64,000 bases of DNA, taken from NCBI GenBank assembly GCA_934432885.1, contig CAKRYY010000005.1, positions 19,849 through 83,848 on the forward strand, written 5' to 3'. The DNA comes from an uncultured Lachnospiraceae bacterium. GTDB lineage: Bacteria; Bacillota; Clostridia; Lachnospirales; Lachnospiraceae. Made by a program: the position numbers and the translations under genes. The notes under the pieces are model-generated. The model had not been told where the DNA came from. It was given only the letters and a program-made list of their open reading frames with translations, and ran no database searches. This document shows positions 17,908 through 26,591 of this stretch, in pieces (positions within the stretch are counted from its first letter, which is position 1; each line of letters opens with the position of its first letter).

Positions 17908-20205
17908 TTGTTTACTGAAAAATGGAAAATATTTCTGGATAAGCTTGCACACAGAAAGGAAGAAGGACCCGAAGAGGTGAAAGCGCGGCTTGCCCGGCTT
18001 AAAACAGATGGAATTGCAAAGACAATCGTAAGAAAACGGCATTTCTTTGAAATGATTTTCATAGTCTTAATCTTTCTGAGTGCAATCAATGCGCCTCTTG
18101 TTAAAGTAAATTATGACCTGACAGAATATCTGCCAGCAACGGCAGAATCGAAGGTTGCGATTGACCTGATGGAAAAAGAGTTCGGCTATCCCGGTACGGC
18201 GCGGATTATGATTAAGGATGTTTCGATTTATGAAGCATATATGTACAAGCAGCGGATAGAAAATATCGACGGCGTTGACATGGTAACATGGATGACGGAG
18301 GACGTCTATATGACGGAGGACTTCATCGATCTGGATGCGGAAAAGGATTACTACAGGGATCGCTGCGCGGTGATGGATGTTACCTTCGATAAGGGCGATA
18401 ATGATGATTTGACCAAGGAAGCGGTTGGCAGGATTCAGGATATGCTGGGAGAACGCGGCAGATATGCGGGACCGGCGGTAGAAAATAAATCTCTTGAGGA
18501 AACGCTGGATAAGGAAATGCAGGTTATTATGACAGTTGCAGTCATTCTGATTTTGATTATCCTGTGTGCGACGACGGATTCGTGGTTTGAGCCAGTGCTA
18601 TTCTTGTCTGTTATGGGAATTGCCATTATTTTGAATATGGGAAGCAATATCATGCTGGGTACGATTTCCTTCATGAGCTCCAGTGTGGCGGCGGTGCTCC
18701 AGCTTGCAACATCGATGGACTATTCGGTATTTCTGCTACATACCTATGTGCGCCGCAATGAAGCGAAGCCCGGCAATAAGGAAAAAGCAATGGCGGGCGC
18801 TTTGAAGGAATCCGCAGTTTCCATTCTTTCGAGTGCAATGACTACCTTTGTGGGCTTTATGGCATTGCTTTCGATGCGGTTTGGACTCGGCAGGGACGTA
18901 GGTCTGGTGCTTGGCAAAAGTATTATCTGCAGTGTAGCGACGGTGCTCTTTTTGATGCCTGCACTGCTGCTTCGATTTGGCGATTTAATTGAAAAGACAA
19001 AGCATCGTACCCTGATGCCGAAATTCAAGCTGGCTTCCAGAGCAGTATTTAAGGTACGCTATCTGGTGCTTGCGCTGATGATTATTGTTGTAGTTCCGGC
19101 TTATGTAGCGCAGAATATGAACAGCTTTACCTTTGGAAACAGTGCACTTGGCAGGAGCGAGGGTACAAAGGTATATGCAGATACAGCGGAAATTGAGGAA
19201 AAGTTTGGAAGAAGCAATCTTTATCTGGTGATTGTTCCGAATGAAACACCTATCAAGGAACGTGACCTTGCAAGTGAGTTGGAAGACCTCTATTATGTCA
19301 AGAGTGTAAAGGGCATTGCAAACGTATTGCCAGTGGGTATTCCGGAGAGCATTGTTCCGGAGAGTATTGAAAAACAGCTCCGGACGGAAAATTATGCCCG
19401 GATGCTTATGTATACAAGAACGGATACAGAAAGTGAGCTGGCATTCCAGACCTCTGATGAAATCAAGTCAATTGTGCGGAAATATTATCCTGAAAATTCC
19501 TATGTGGTGGGCAATACGCCGTCCACGCAGGATTTAAAGGAGCTCATGGTGCCGGACTACGCAGTAACCAATGTAATTTCACTGATTGCGGTAGCAGTGG
19601 TCGTTGGAATTGCCTTTAAGTCCTTCCTGCTTCCGATACTTGTCTTGATTCCGATTACGATTGCGACCTATATCAACATGACAGTGCCGTATTTACAGGG
19701 CGAAAGCTTCATGTTCAATGGTTTTATCATTGTAAGCTGTATCCAGCTTGGCGCGACGGTAGATTATTCTATCCTGCTGACCAATAACTATATCTATAAC
19801 AGGGAGCATGGAATGGAGAAAAAGCAGGCGGCTCTGGATGCACTGCAAAGAAGTATTCTTTCTATTCTGACTTCCGGCACGATTCTGACAGTAGCGGGCT
19901 ATGGTATTTACTTTATTTCCTCGGTCAGCGCGATTTCTTCGCTTGGACACCTGATTGGACGGGGCGGTCTGATTAGTATGTGCATGGTTATTCTTGCAGT
20001 GCCGGCGCTTTTGACGGTATTCGATACGCTGGTATTTAAGGAAAAAGCCATTACCGATAAAATGAATCAAAAGGCTCTGGAACGTCTGCGGAAGCGTGCT
20101 GCAAAGCGGCATGAGAAGCGAAAAGAGCTTATGGCGCGCATTGCGCAGCGCAGGCAGAAAAAGCAGGAGCAGACAGAGCAGAAGGGAGGAAATGAAGATG
20201 AATAG
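17908..20205 (+). CDS. MMPL/RND-family membrane exporter
   Basis: Large integral membrane protein (765 residues) with the RND layout: one N-terminal helix (about residues 48-65), an extracellular domain, a bundle of helices near residues 208-365, a second extracellular domain and a second bundle near 555-710. The characteristic STSMDYSVFLLHTY-like sequence ATSMDYSVFLLHTY and the paired QLGATVDYSILLTNNY carry the proton-relay Asp-Tyr pairs of MMPL proteins. A Lys/Arg/Gln-rich cytoplasmic tail ends the protein. The start is TTG 17908 after AAGGCGGTGG; the next in-frame ATG is far inside. It is translationally coupled to the secreted protein that follows. The substrate is unknown. Confidence 0.85.
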   Translation: MFTEKWKIFLDKLAHRKEEGPEEVKARLARLKTDGIAKTIVRKRHFFEMIFIVLIFLSAINAPLVKVNYDLTEYLPATAESKVAIDLMEKEFGYPGTARIMIKDVSIYEAYMYKQRIENIDGVDMVTWMTEDVYMTEDFIDLDAEKDYYRDRCAVMDVTFDKGDNDDLTKEAVGRIQDMLGERGRYAGPAVENKSLEETLDKEMQVIMTVAVILILIILCATTDSWFEPVLFLSVMGIAIILNMGSNIMLGTISFMSSSVAAVLQLATSMDYSVFLLHTYVRRNEAKPGNKEKAMAGALKESAVSILSSAMTTFVGFMALLSMRFGLGRDVGLVLGKSIICSVATVLFLMPALLLRFGDLIEKTKHRTLMPKFKLASRAVFKVRYLVLALMIIVVVPAYVAQNMNSFTFGNSALGRSEGTKVYADTAEIEEKFGRSNLYLVIVPNETPIKERDLASELEDLYYVKSVKGIANVLPVGIPESIVPESIEKQLRTENYARMLMYTRTDTESELAFQTSDEIKSIVRKYYPENSYVVGNTPSTQDLKELMVPDYAVTNVISLIAVAVVVGIAFKSFLLPILVLIPITIATYINMTVPYLQGESFMFNGFIIVSCIQLGATVDYSILLTNNYIYNREHGMEKKQAALDALQRSILSILTSGTILTVAGYGIYFISSVSAISSLGHLIGRGGLISMCMVILAVPALLTVFDTLVFKEKAITDKMNQKALERLRKRAAKRHEKRKELMARIAQRRQKKQEQTEQKGGNEDE

Positions 20206-22078
20206 AAAATACGGAAAACGGGCGGCGGCACTTGCCCTGACAACGATTTTGACGGCAGGCAGCATAGCAATGGATTTGCAGGCGGCAGCACCTGCAGTCG
20301 GAGTTGATGAATCTGTTTATGTAAATCTGGATTATTATGGAAAAGTAGATGAAGTCAATATTGTAAAGGGCTGTGTCTTAAATGGCAATACACAAATCGT
20401 CGATTACGGCGATTACAAGGATGTTGTCAATATGAGCAACAGCGCCACTCCGACGCTTGAGGATGGAAAGGTTACCTGGGACTTAAGCGGGCAGGATGAG
20501 GAACGTTTTTACTTCGAGGGAAAGACGGATAAGCTGACAAGGGAGCTGCCCTGGAATTTTGACATTACCTATAAGTTAAACGGCAAGGAATGTAAGGCAG
20601 AGGAGCTTGCCGGAGCAAGCGGCATGGTAACGACGCTGATTGAAGTAACGCCAAATGAAAAAGCGCCGGAATATTATAGAAATAATATGATTCTTACCGT
20701 TGCAACGCTGGTGGATATGGATAAGGACAATTATTCACTGGAAGCGCCGGGCTCTCAGCTTCAGACTATCGGAACCAAAAAGGTCGTGCTTTTTATGGCG
20801 CTGCCTGGTGAGGATGGAACCTTTCGAATTGATATCGGAACAAACAGCTTTGAAAGCATTGGCATGATGATTATGATGGTGCCTGCAACGCTTTCCTCAC
20901 TTGACAGAATCAGTGACATTCGGGAGGTTAAGGATAAGGTACGGGATTCGATGGACGCCATGAGTGACAGCGCGGATGTCATTTTAGACAATCTGGTTAC
21001 TATGAAGGGTGCACTGGAAGAGACCCAGAAGGGCGTGCAGTCTGCACAGCAGGCAAAGGCGACCTATGACGCAGGCAGGGATCAGGTAAAAGCGGATGCA
21101 GATGCAGCCATCAATTCGCTGGATGGAATTAAGAACAGCCTGACGCTCCTTTCGGCACAGACTGCGATTGAGAAAGCAGATTATATTGATGCAATGAATC
21201 AGCTTGAAACCATCCGTCAGAGTATTTATGAGATGGATAATTACCTTGAGGACATGGAGGATGCAACCAAAGACCTTGAGGATTCCCTGAAGGATCTGCG
21301 GCATAAGATGAAGGATGGCGCGAGCGATACAGAGGATGAGATAGAAGATATAATAAGTGATTTACAAAATATTTATGGAACTGACCCGGGAGCGGTATTG
21401 GTCGGTGCAGAGGTTGGTTATCTTGCAAACTTTGCAGGTGTACTTACGAAATCCGCAGTTCCAGTGGTTGAAGATACCGAAGGCGTGGTACATGAGCTTA
21501 GCAATCTGACGAACAAGGCAAGCGAGGTATTGAACGAAAGCTACAGTCTTGGCGGACATATCACGCAGGATTATAAGGAGCATATCCTGATGCTGCTAGA
21601 TGAAACGCAGCAGTTTATTGACAATTCCAATGTATCGGTAACAGCGACGCAGACGGCGCTCAGAAGTATGCGGAGCCTGATGGATGCAACAGAGAAGAGC
21701 ATGGATGCAGCCATCAATTCAAGCTTAAGCGGTATGATTGGTATTTTGGACAGCGGCATTGGCATTGCAGGCGGCAGTGAGGTTTTCCGTGATGCGAAAA
21801 ACACAATGAAGGATGCAGTGGATGATGAACTGGATGAGATTGAGGATGAAACGAATATCCTGAACATTGATACGCAGGAAACCTTCCCGTCCTTTACTTC
21901 TGATAAGAATAAGACACCGGACAGTATTCAGATCATCATGCGGACGCAGGAAATCAGCATTGACGATGACGACGACAATACAGTGGATTTGGAAAAAGCG
22001 CCGGAGGACATCGGCGTATGGGGCAGATTAAAAGCAGTATTTGTAAAGATATTCCACTGGTTTGTAAAAGAGAAATAA
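20198..22078 (+). CDS. Secreted coiled-coil protein paired with the MMPL exporter
   Basis: A 626-residue exported protein of unknown function. ATG 20198 follows AAGGGAGGA at good spacing and overlaps the last codons of the MMPL gene by 8 bases; the shorter-spaced ATG at 20192 is less likely. A signal peptide (RKYGKRAAALALTTILTAGS and a cleavage zone near LQAAA) is followed by a beta-rich region of about 200 residues. A long helical coiled-coil stretch follows (about residues 235-560), with heptad-like acidic runs. The C-terminus is an amphipathic basic segment (WGRLKAVFVKIFHWFVKEK). Coupling to an RND exporter suggests that the two form one export or envelope complex. YhgE/Pip-like proteins show a similar pairing. 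Confidence 0.75.
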   Translation: MNRKYGKRAAALALTTILTAGSIAMDLQAAAPAVGVDESVYVNLDYYGKVDEVNIVKGCVLNGNTQIVDYGDYKDVVNMSNSATPTLEDGKVTWDLSGQDEERFYFEGKTDKLTRELPWNFDITYKLNGKECKAEELAGASGMVTTLIEVTPNEKAPEYYRNNMILTVATLVDMDKDNYSLEAPGSQLQTIGTKKVVLFMALPGEDGTFRIDIGTNSFESIGMMIMMVPATLSSLDRISDIREVKDKVRDSMDAMSDSADVILDNLVTMKGALEETQKGVQSAQQAKATYDAGRDQVKADADAAINSLDGIKNSLTLLSAQTAIEKADYIDAMNQLETIRQSIYEMDNYLEDMEDATKDLEDSLKDLRHKMKDGASDTEDEIEDIISDLQNIYGTDPGAVLVGAEVGYLANFAGVLTKSAVPVVEDTEGVVHELSNLTNKASEVLNESYSLGGHITQDYKEHILMLLDETQQFIDNSNVSVTATQTALRSMRSLMDATEKSMDAAINSSLSGMIGILDSGIGIAGGSEVFRDAKNTMKDAVDDELDEIEDETNILNIDTQETFPSFTSDKNKTPDSIQIIMRTQEISIDDDDDNTVDLEKAPEDIGVWGRLKAVFVKIFHWFVKEK

Positions 22079-22116
22079 AGAACGGTTTAAATGAGCCAAT
22101 AAAGAATCAGTAAATG

Positions 22117-22160
22117 AAAGCTCCCTTTTGTAAGTGACTTAGCAAAAGGGAGCTTTTTAT
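22117..22160 (+). terminator. Bidirectional terminator between convergent genes
   Basis: A perfect 14-bp stem (22117-22130 with 22143-22156) is followed by TTTTTAT on the plus strand. It lies between the secreted protein gene and the leftward symporter gene. Confidence 0.9.
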
Positions 22161-22166
22161 CTTATC

Positions 22167-23570
22167 TTATTTTATCTTTCCTTCTTTTTTCAAAACATCC
22201 TGGAAGTCTATCATATCCTTTGCAATCTCACCGCTCATAAGAAGCAGGCAGATAAGGTTTGGAATAGCCATCAGTGCGTTTGCGATGTCGGAGAGATTCC
22301 ATACGAGGTCAAGTGTAGCGACAGAACCAACATAAACAACGAGAGAAAACAGAACACGGTAAATCATATTGTATTTATGCGTTCCCAGTATGTATTCATA
22401 AGCTTTCTCACCATGATATTCCCAGCCGAGAATCGTAGAAAAGGCAAAGAGCGTGATGCCGATGCTGACCATCCAGCCGCCTGCAGGACCAAGAATCGTG
22501 GAGAAGGCTGCAATAGTTAAGGAAGAACCCTGATACAGCTCGCCGGTTGCCGGATTTATCTGTCCCAAAACGCCGGAGCTTGCAATAGCGAGACCTGTCA
22601 TGGTGCAGACAACGATGGTATCCCAGAAGGTTCCTGTCATATTGATGTAAGCCTGACGAACCGGGTGGTCGGTGGTTGCTGCTGCTGCGGTAATCGCTGC
22701 GGAGCCCATGCCGGCTTCATTGGAGAATACGCCACGTGCAACACCGTACCGCATTGCGTTCATCATGGAAGCAGTAATGGTACCGCAAAGTCCACCGCCG
22801 ACTGCCTGCGGGCTGAATGCCATGCTGAAAATCATAGAAAGACCGGACGGAACGTTAGAAATATTGCCAATGATAACAATAAGTGAAGCGATAACATAAA
22901 AAATTGCCATAACAGGAACAACGACCTGTGATACTTTGGAAATAGACTTGATGCCACCGACAATAATCAGGAGTGAAAGCACTGTCAGAACAACGCCGAT
23001 AGCCCATTCGGGAATAGCAAAGGTCTCATTTAAAGCGCTGGTAATGGAGTTTGCCTGTGTCATATTACCAATACCAAAGGAAGCGACAACTGCAAAGAAA
23101 GCGAAGAGCCATCCTAAGATGCTGCCTGCTGTTTTATTCTTGAAGGCCTTCTTCATAGTATACATCGGACCGCCAGACATTTCGCCGTCAGCATTAACGC
23201 CTCTGTACTTGATTGCCAGCATACATTCGCTGAATTTGGAAGTAAGCCCGAAGCAGGCGGAAATCCACATCCAGACAAGTGCTCCGGGACCACCGGAAAC
23301 CATTGCGGTAGCAACGCCGACGATATTACCGGTACCAATAGTAGCAGCAAGAGCTGTTGTCAGGGCTGAAAAAGGAGAAATATCACCTTCACCGTTTTTC
23401 TGGCGCGCCTCCTTGCTCAGCGTGCTCTTTAAGGCGTAACCAAGATTGCGCCAGGGTAAAAATCTTGTACGGATTGTCAAAAAGATTCCGGTGCCGACCA
23501 GAAGAACCAGCATGATGGGTCCCCATACGAAACTGTCTACGGCAGCAACCGCGTTTGAAAATGTAGTCAT
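22167..23570 (-). CDS. Sodium:alanine/glycine symporter (AGCS family)
   Basis: Integral membrane Na+-coupled importer of alanine or glycine, 467 residues with about eleven transmembrane helices. AGCS marks are SPFSALTTALAATIGTGNIVGVATA near residues 63-87, GPGALVWMWISACFG, MSGGPMYTMKKAF, and the later GVFSNEAGMGSAAI. The start at 23570 is preceded by GAGGAGG. Expression may be attenuated, because a strong intrinsic terminator lies between its promoter and the ribosome site (23591-23634). The amino acid preference cannot be fixed from sequence. Confidence 0.93.
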   Translation of the reverse strand: MTTFSNAVAAVDSFVWGPIMLVLLVGTGIFLTIRTRFLPWRNLGYALKSTLSKEARQKNGEGDISPFSALTTALAATIGTGNIVGVATAMVSGGPGALVWMWISACFGLTSKFSECMLAIKYRGVNADGEMSGGPMYTMKKAFKNKTAGSILGWLFAFFAVVASFGIGNMTQANSITSALNETFAIPEWAIGVVLTVLSLLIIVGGIKSISKVSQVVVPVMAIFYVIASLIVIIGNISNVPSGLSMIFSMAFSPQAVGGGLCGTITASMMNAMRYGVARGVFSNEAGMGSAAITAAAATTDHPVRQAYINMTGTFWDTIVVCTMTGLAIASSGVLGQINPATGELYQGSSLTIAAFSTILGPAGGWMVSIGITLFAFSTILGWEYHGEKAYEYILGTHKYNMIYRVLFSLVVYVGSVATLDLVWNLSDIANALMAIPNLICLLLMSGEIAKDMIDFQDVLKKEGKIK

Positions 23571-23590
23571 AATAACTTCCTCCTCTGCTA

Positions 23591-23634
23591 AAAAAATAAA
23601 ACGGACGTAATGCGATGCACGCTATTACGTCCGT
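23591..23634 (-). terminator. Leader terminator/attenuator upstream of the AGCS gene
   Basis: Read leftward, an 11-bp perfect stem (23634-23624 with 23611-23601), extended by an inner GCG/CGC pair, is followed by TTTTATTTTTTT and then directly by the AGCS ribosome site. It therefore lies inside the 5' leader of that gene. Confidence 0.85.
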
Positions 23635-23652
23635 TGTAATTGCACTCATTGT

Positions 23653-23681
23653 AATATAGTTTAGCTGCTTAGTCAAGAAAA
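23653..23681 (-). promoter_or_regulatory. Promoter upstream of the AGCS leader terminator
   Basis: Reading leftward, TTGACT near 23681-23676 is followed by a 17-base spacer and TACAAT near 23658-23653. Transcription would start only about 15 bases before the attenuating hairpin. Confidence 0.55.
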
Positions 23682-23755
23682 AAAGAGACCTTTTTTTAAA
23701 TTTTTCTACAGGCAGTACCTGTAAGAAAAAACATAAAAAGGCCTGAAAAGGGAGG

Positions 23756-23782
23756 ATGCCAAGTAAATAATTTACTTGGCAT
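23756..23782 (-). terminator. Palindrome after the cyclophilin gene, possible terminator
   Basis: A perfect 12-bp inverted repeat (ATGCCAAGTAAA with TTTACTTGGCAT) closes over 3 bases. It lies downstream of the leftward cyclophilin gene, but the T run after it is weak, so an operator role is also possible. Confidence 0.45.
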
Positions 23783-23942
23783 TATTATGAAAAAGCTATT
23801 TATAAGTAATGTAGGTAATTTGCATTGCTGTATCTTATGTTCTTAGTATAAGATATGAATTTGGATAAAAAATGTTATGCAAATTAAGTTTCTTTAAATG
23901 AAATGTAAATAAAATATGAACGTTAAAGTAAACGAAAATGTC

Positions 23943-24461
23943 CTACACTCTTTCCGGTTCCGGATAGCTTTCTCCAAAGGTCTCCACTGTCATGCTCTTA
24001 ATCTGCTGCTTTTCCAACGGTCTGTCAGAAAAATCCGTTGCACACTGAGCAATCTTGTCAACGACATCCATGCCTTCGATTACCTTGCCAAAAGCAGCGT
24101 AGGCGCCGTCCAGATGTGGACTGTTTTTGTGCATGATAAAGAACTGGCTGCCTGCGGAATCCGGCATCATGCTTCGAGCCATAGAGAGTACGCCCTCTGT
24201 GTGCTTCAAATCATTCTGGAAGCCATTCTGTGAAAATTCGCCGCGAATACTGTAGCCGGGACCTCCCATGCCGCTGCCTTCAGGATCTCCTCCCTGAATC
24301 ATGAAGCCATTGATAACACGGTGAAAAATCAGCCCATCATAAAAATTTTTATTTACGAGGCTGATAAAGTTGTTTACGGTATTGGGCGCGATTTCGGGAT
24401 AAAGCTCAGCCCGGATGATGTCGCCGTTTTCCATTGTGACAGTAATAACAGGATTTTTCAT
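23943..24461 (-). CDS. Cyclophilin-type peptidyl-prolyl cis-trans isomerase
   Basis: Cytoplasmic folding catalyst that isomerises Xaa-Pro bonds; 172 residues with no signal peptide, the standard length of small bacterial cyclophilins. Diagnostic motifs are FHRVINGFMIQGGDPEGSGMGG (catalytic Arg in FHRV), GSQFFIM and LDGAYAAFGKVIEGMDVVDKI. The N-terminus begins MKNPVITVTMENGDI. It is transcribed away from the GNAT gene at 24542 and is followed by a palindrome that may end the transcript. Confidence 0.95.
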   Translation of the reverse strand: MKNPVITVTMENGDIIRAELYPEIAPNTVNNFISLVNKNFYDGLIFHRVINGFMIQGGDPEGSGMGGPGYSIRGEFSQNGFQNDLKHTEGVLSMARSMMPDSAGSQFFIMHKNSPHLDGAYAAFGKVIEGMDVVDKIAQCATDFSDRPLEKQQIKSMTVETFGESYPEPERV

Positions 24462-24541
24462 AGCAGATGCTTTCCTTTCTGATAAAATTAGTTTATAACA
24501 GGTATTATAATGGCAAATTTAAGTTTCGTAAAGGGGCGCGC

Positions 24542-25312
24542 ATGTTACAGGAGATTGCGGTAACGGTGGATAAGCAAAAGGATATTTTATATCTGACGGA
24601 TGATGCAGAGCTTTTAAAACGCCTTATAGGAGAGGGAAAAAAGGCTGCAGTCGTTTTAAATGAGAAAAACAGGCAGGAAGATTTTAGCGGGGCACCTTAC
24701 GCAGTGGAGGCGTGGGAGGAGCTTACGCAGCGGGATTTTGAACGCATTTACAGGAGACTGGCGCACCTGCCCTGGGAAATAGCGAAAACCAGACGCTGCA
24801 AAATCAGGGAAATGATGCCTCAGGATGCAGAAGCGCTCTGCGAGCTGTATCTGGATGCGCAGATAAAAAGGTATATGCGGGATGGCTTTGCTGATATTGC
24901 CCAGCAGAGACAGTACATTGAGGATTACTGCCGTTTTACCTACGCATTTTATGAGTGTGGTATCTGGCTTATAGAGAAAAGGGATACGGGAAAAATTATT
25001 GGAAAAGCAGGACTGGAAATATGTGAGCAGGGTGCAGAGCTTGGCTATGCGCTTGGCGCAGATTTCAGAGGGCAAGGCTATGCCTATGAGGCGTGCAGTG
25101 CGGTACTTGCTTATGCAGAGGAGGAAGAACTGTGCGAGCGTGTATTTGCCCGGATAGAAAAAGAAAACCAGCCTTCCAGAAGGCTTCTGGAAAGGCTGGG
25201 ATTTTACAGGGTAGAAACGAATTTAGAAAATACTGAGCAATATGAAAAAATACTTATACCACCGGAAGCAGCTCTACAACATGCAGATCACGGCGTTTGC
25301 TCAAGTCAATAA
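24542..25312 (+). CDS. GNAT-family N-acetyltransferase
   Basis: A 256-residue protein with a C-terminal acetyl-CoA-dependent N-acetyltransferase domain. Motif A reads LGYALGADFRGQGYAYEA (about residues 181-198, the R/Q-x-x-G-x-G/A pyrophosphate loop), followed by ARIEKENQPSRRLLERLGF. The first 90 residues are an extra domain not recognised. ATG 24542 is preferred because AAAGGGGCG lies at 24529-24537, and an upstream extension from 24467 has no ribosome site. The 3' end overlaps the convergent HD-GYP gene by 59 bases. The acceptor substrate is unknown; RimJ/RimL-like protein acetylation is possible. Confidence 0.85.
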   Translation: MLQEIAVTVDKQKDILYLTDDAELLKRLIGEGKKAAVVLNEKNRQEDFSGAPYAVEAWEELTQRDFERIYRRLAHLPWEIAKTRRCKIREMMPQDAEALCELYLDAQIKRYMRDGFADIAQQRQYIEDYCRFTYAFYECGIWLIEKRDTGKIIGKAGLEICEQGAELGYALGADFRGQGYAYEACSAVLAYAEEEELCERVFARIEKENQPSRRLLERLGFYRVETNLENTEQYEKILIPPEAALQHADHGVCSSQ

Positions 25313-26378
25313 ATTCGGTGCCGCACTGGATAATCGGTCTGCCGAGACGATTACGGTTAATGAATACGACATAGCCGACGGTGCCGTTATTTAAACGTAC
25401 AGGACAGTTTAAATAGGTATTGACTGTATTTTCCAGAAATACAAGGATAGAACGGGTATCGAATTTGCGAAGCCCTTCTTCCTCGAAGTGTTCGATAACA
25501 TCAAAGGGTGACATTGCCTTACGATAAGAACGGTCAGACGTCATGGCGTTGTAAATGTCGCAGATTGTAACAAGCTTTGCAAAGCGGTCAATCTGGCTGC
25601 CCTTTAATTTATGCGGATATCCGCTGCCGTCACACCGCTCATGGTGCATCAGAGCAGACAATTTGACTGTCTCATTGACATGCCATTCCTCCAGCATGTG
25701 ATAGCCCTTTTCCGCATGGGTATTGATAATGGCGCGTTCCTCGGGAGTTAAGGGCCCCGGCTTTTGGATAATCTCGTCAGGAATTGCCAGCTTGCCGATG
25801 TCATGGAACATACCGCAGGCAGCAGCCATCCGGCAGTCCTCTTCCGAATATTCCAGCCAGCGGGCAAGCATATTGCAGAGCAGAGAAACATTGATTGAGT
25901 GGGCATATACGCTGGAATCATATTCCTTCATATAAATCAGCATTTCTAAAACGCTGGTGTCCGTATGCTTCTTTCCAATCAGTGCCATAGTCTGGTCGAG
26001 AACGGTATGAACGTCCAGTGTTGTATTTTTGGAAACCAGATTATTGATGGTAACCTGAAAATAATTAACGCCGGTATCAAAAGCCTGCTTATATTCACGG
26101 ATACGCTCGGCGCGTACCTTACGAACCTCATCCGGCAGCTTGGAAACAAAACCTGGAACGTCATCCCCCATAATAGGCTCTTCTTTTTTCTTTTTGGGAG
26201 GCTCCTCTTTTTTGGTATCGTCAATTCGGACAGAACGTACGGAATAAAGCTGAAGCTGTTTAATCAGGCTGTCTGTCAAAGCAACATCCTTTGGAACAAG
26301 GAGCTGCCCGCTTAACGCATAAACATCTTCTGCAGTGACCATTCCTGGTATGAGCTGTTCGGAAGTAATCCTTTTCAT
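25254..26378 (-). CDS. HD-GYP domain protein, probable cyclic-di-GMP phosphodiesterase
   Basis: A 374-residue cytoplasmic protein. The C-terminal HD-GYP hydrolase domain shows HDIGKLAIPDEIIQKPG, then the ERAIINTHAEKGY His and the HHERCDGSGYPHKL signature that names the family, all at spacing expected for metal-dependent hydrolysis of cyclic dinucleotides. The N-terminal 100 residues contain a DUF3391-like segment (QLLVPKDVALTDSLIKQLQ) and a Lys/Glu/Pro-rich linker. Start ATG 26378. It converges with the GNAT gene. No receiver or membrane domain is present, so the input signal is not visible. Confidence 0.9.
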   Translation of the reverse strand: MKRITSEQLIPGMVTAEDVYALSGQLLVPKDVALTDSLIKQLQLYSVRSVRIDDTKKEEPPKKKKEEPIMGDDVPGFVSKLPDEVRKVRAERIREYKQAFDTGVNYFQVTINNLVSKNTTLDVHTVLDQTMALIGKKHTDTSVLEMLIYMKEYDSSVYAHSINVSLLCNMLARWLEYSEEDCRMAAACGMFHDIGKLAIPDEIIQKPGPLTPEERAIINTHAEKGYHMLEEWHVNETVKLSALMHHERCDGSGYPHKLKGSQIDRFAKLVTICDIYNAMTSDRSYRKAMSPFDVIEHFEEEGLRKFDTRSILVFLENTVNTYLNCPVRLNNGTVGYVVFINRNRLGRPIIQCGTEFIDLSKRRDLHVVELLPVV

Positions 26379-26591
26379 AATGTGTCTCTCTTCCTGTCAA
26401 AATGCCTAAAAATATCGGTCTATAGCTATTTTTATTATAGAACTTTTTAAGCTTACCGTCAACTGCTGATATTGAGAAAACGCGCCGCTTTGACTGGACA
26501 AAGTCCCATATTTAGACTATTATTAAAAACATATCAGATGAAGAAAAAGAGTTTGCCTGCAAACTCTGCTTATACAGAAGGGAAGGGTACT

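Larger units (their letters stand above)
23571..23942. other. Gene-free region between cyclophilin and AGCS genes
   Basis: The 372-bp stretch contains the AGCS promoter and leader terminator, a small dyad TACAGG-N5-CCTGTA near 23707-23723, a longer palindrome at 23756-23782, and AT-rich sequence. No open frame with a ribosome site was seen. Confidence 0.6.

Noticed and set aside
23571..23942. A glycine or other riboswitch before the AGCS gene
   Set aside because: Only about 15 bases separate the likely start site from the terminator; no aptamer-sized structure is present.
24467..24541. N-terminal extension of the GNAT protein from 24467
   Set aside because: The extension has no ribosome site, whereas ATG 24542 has a good one.
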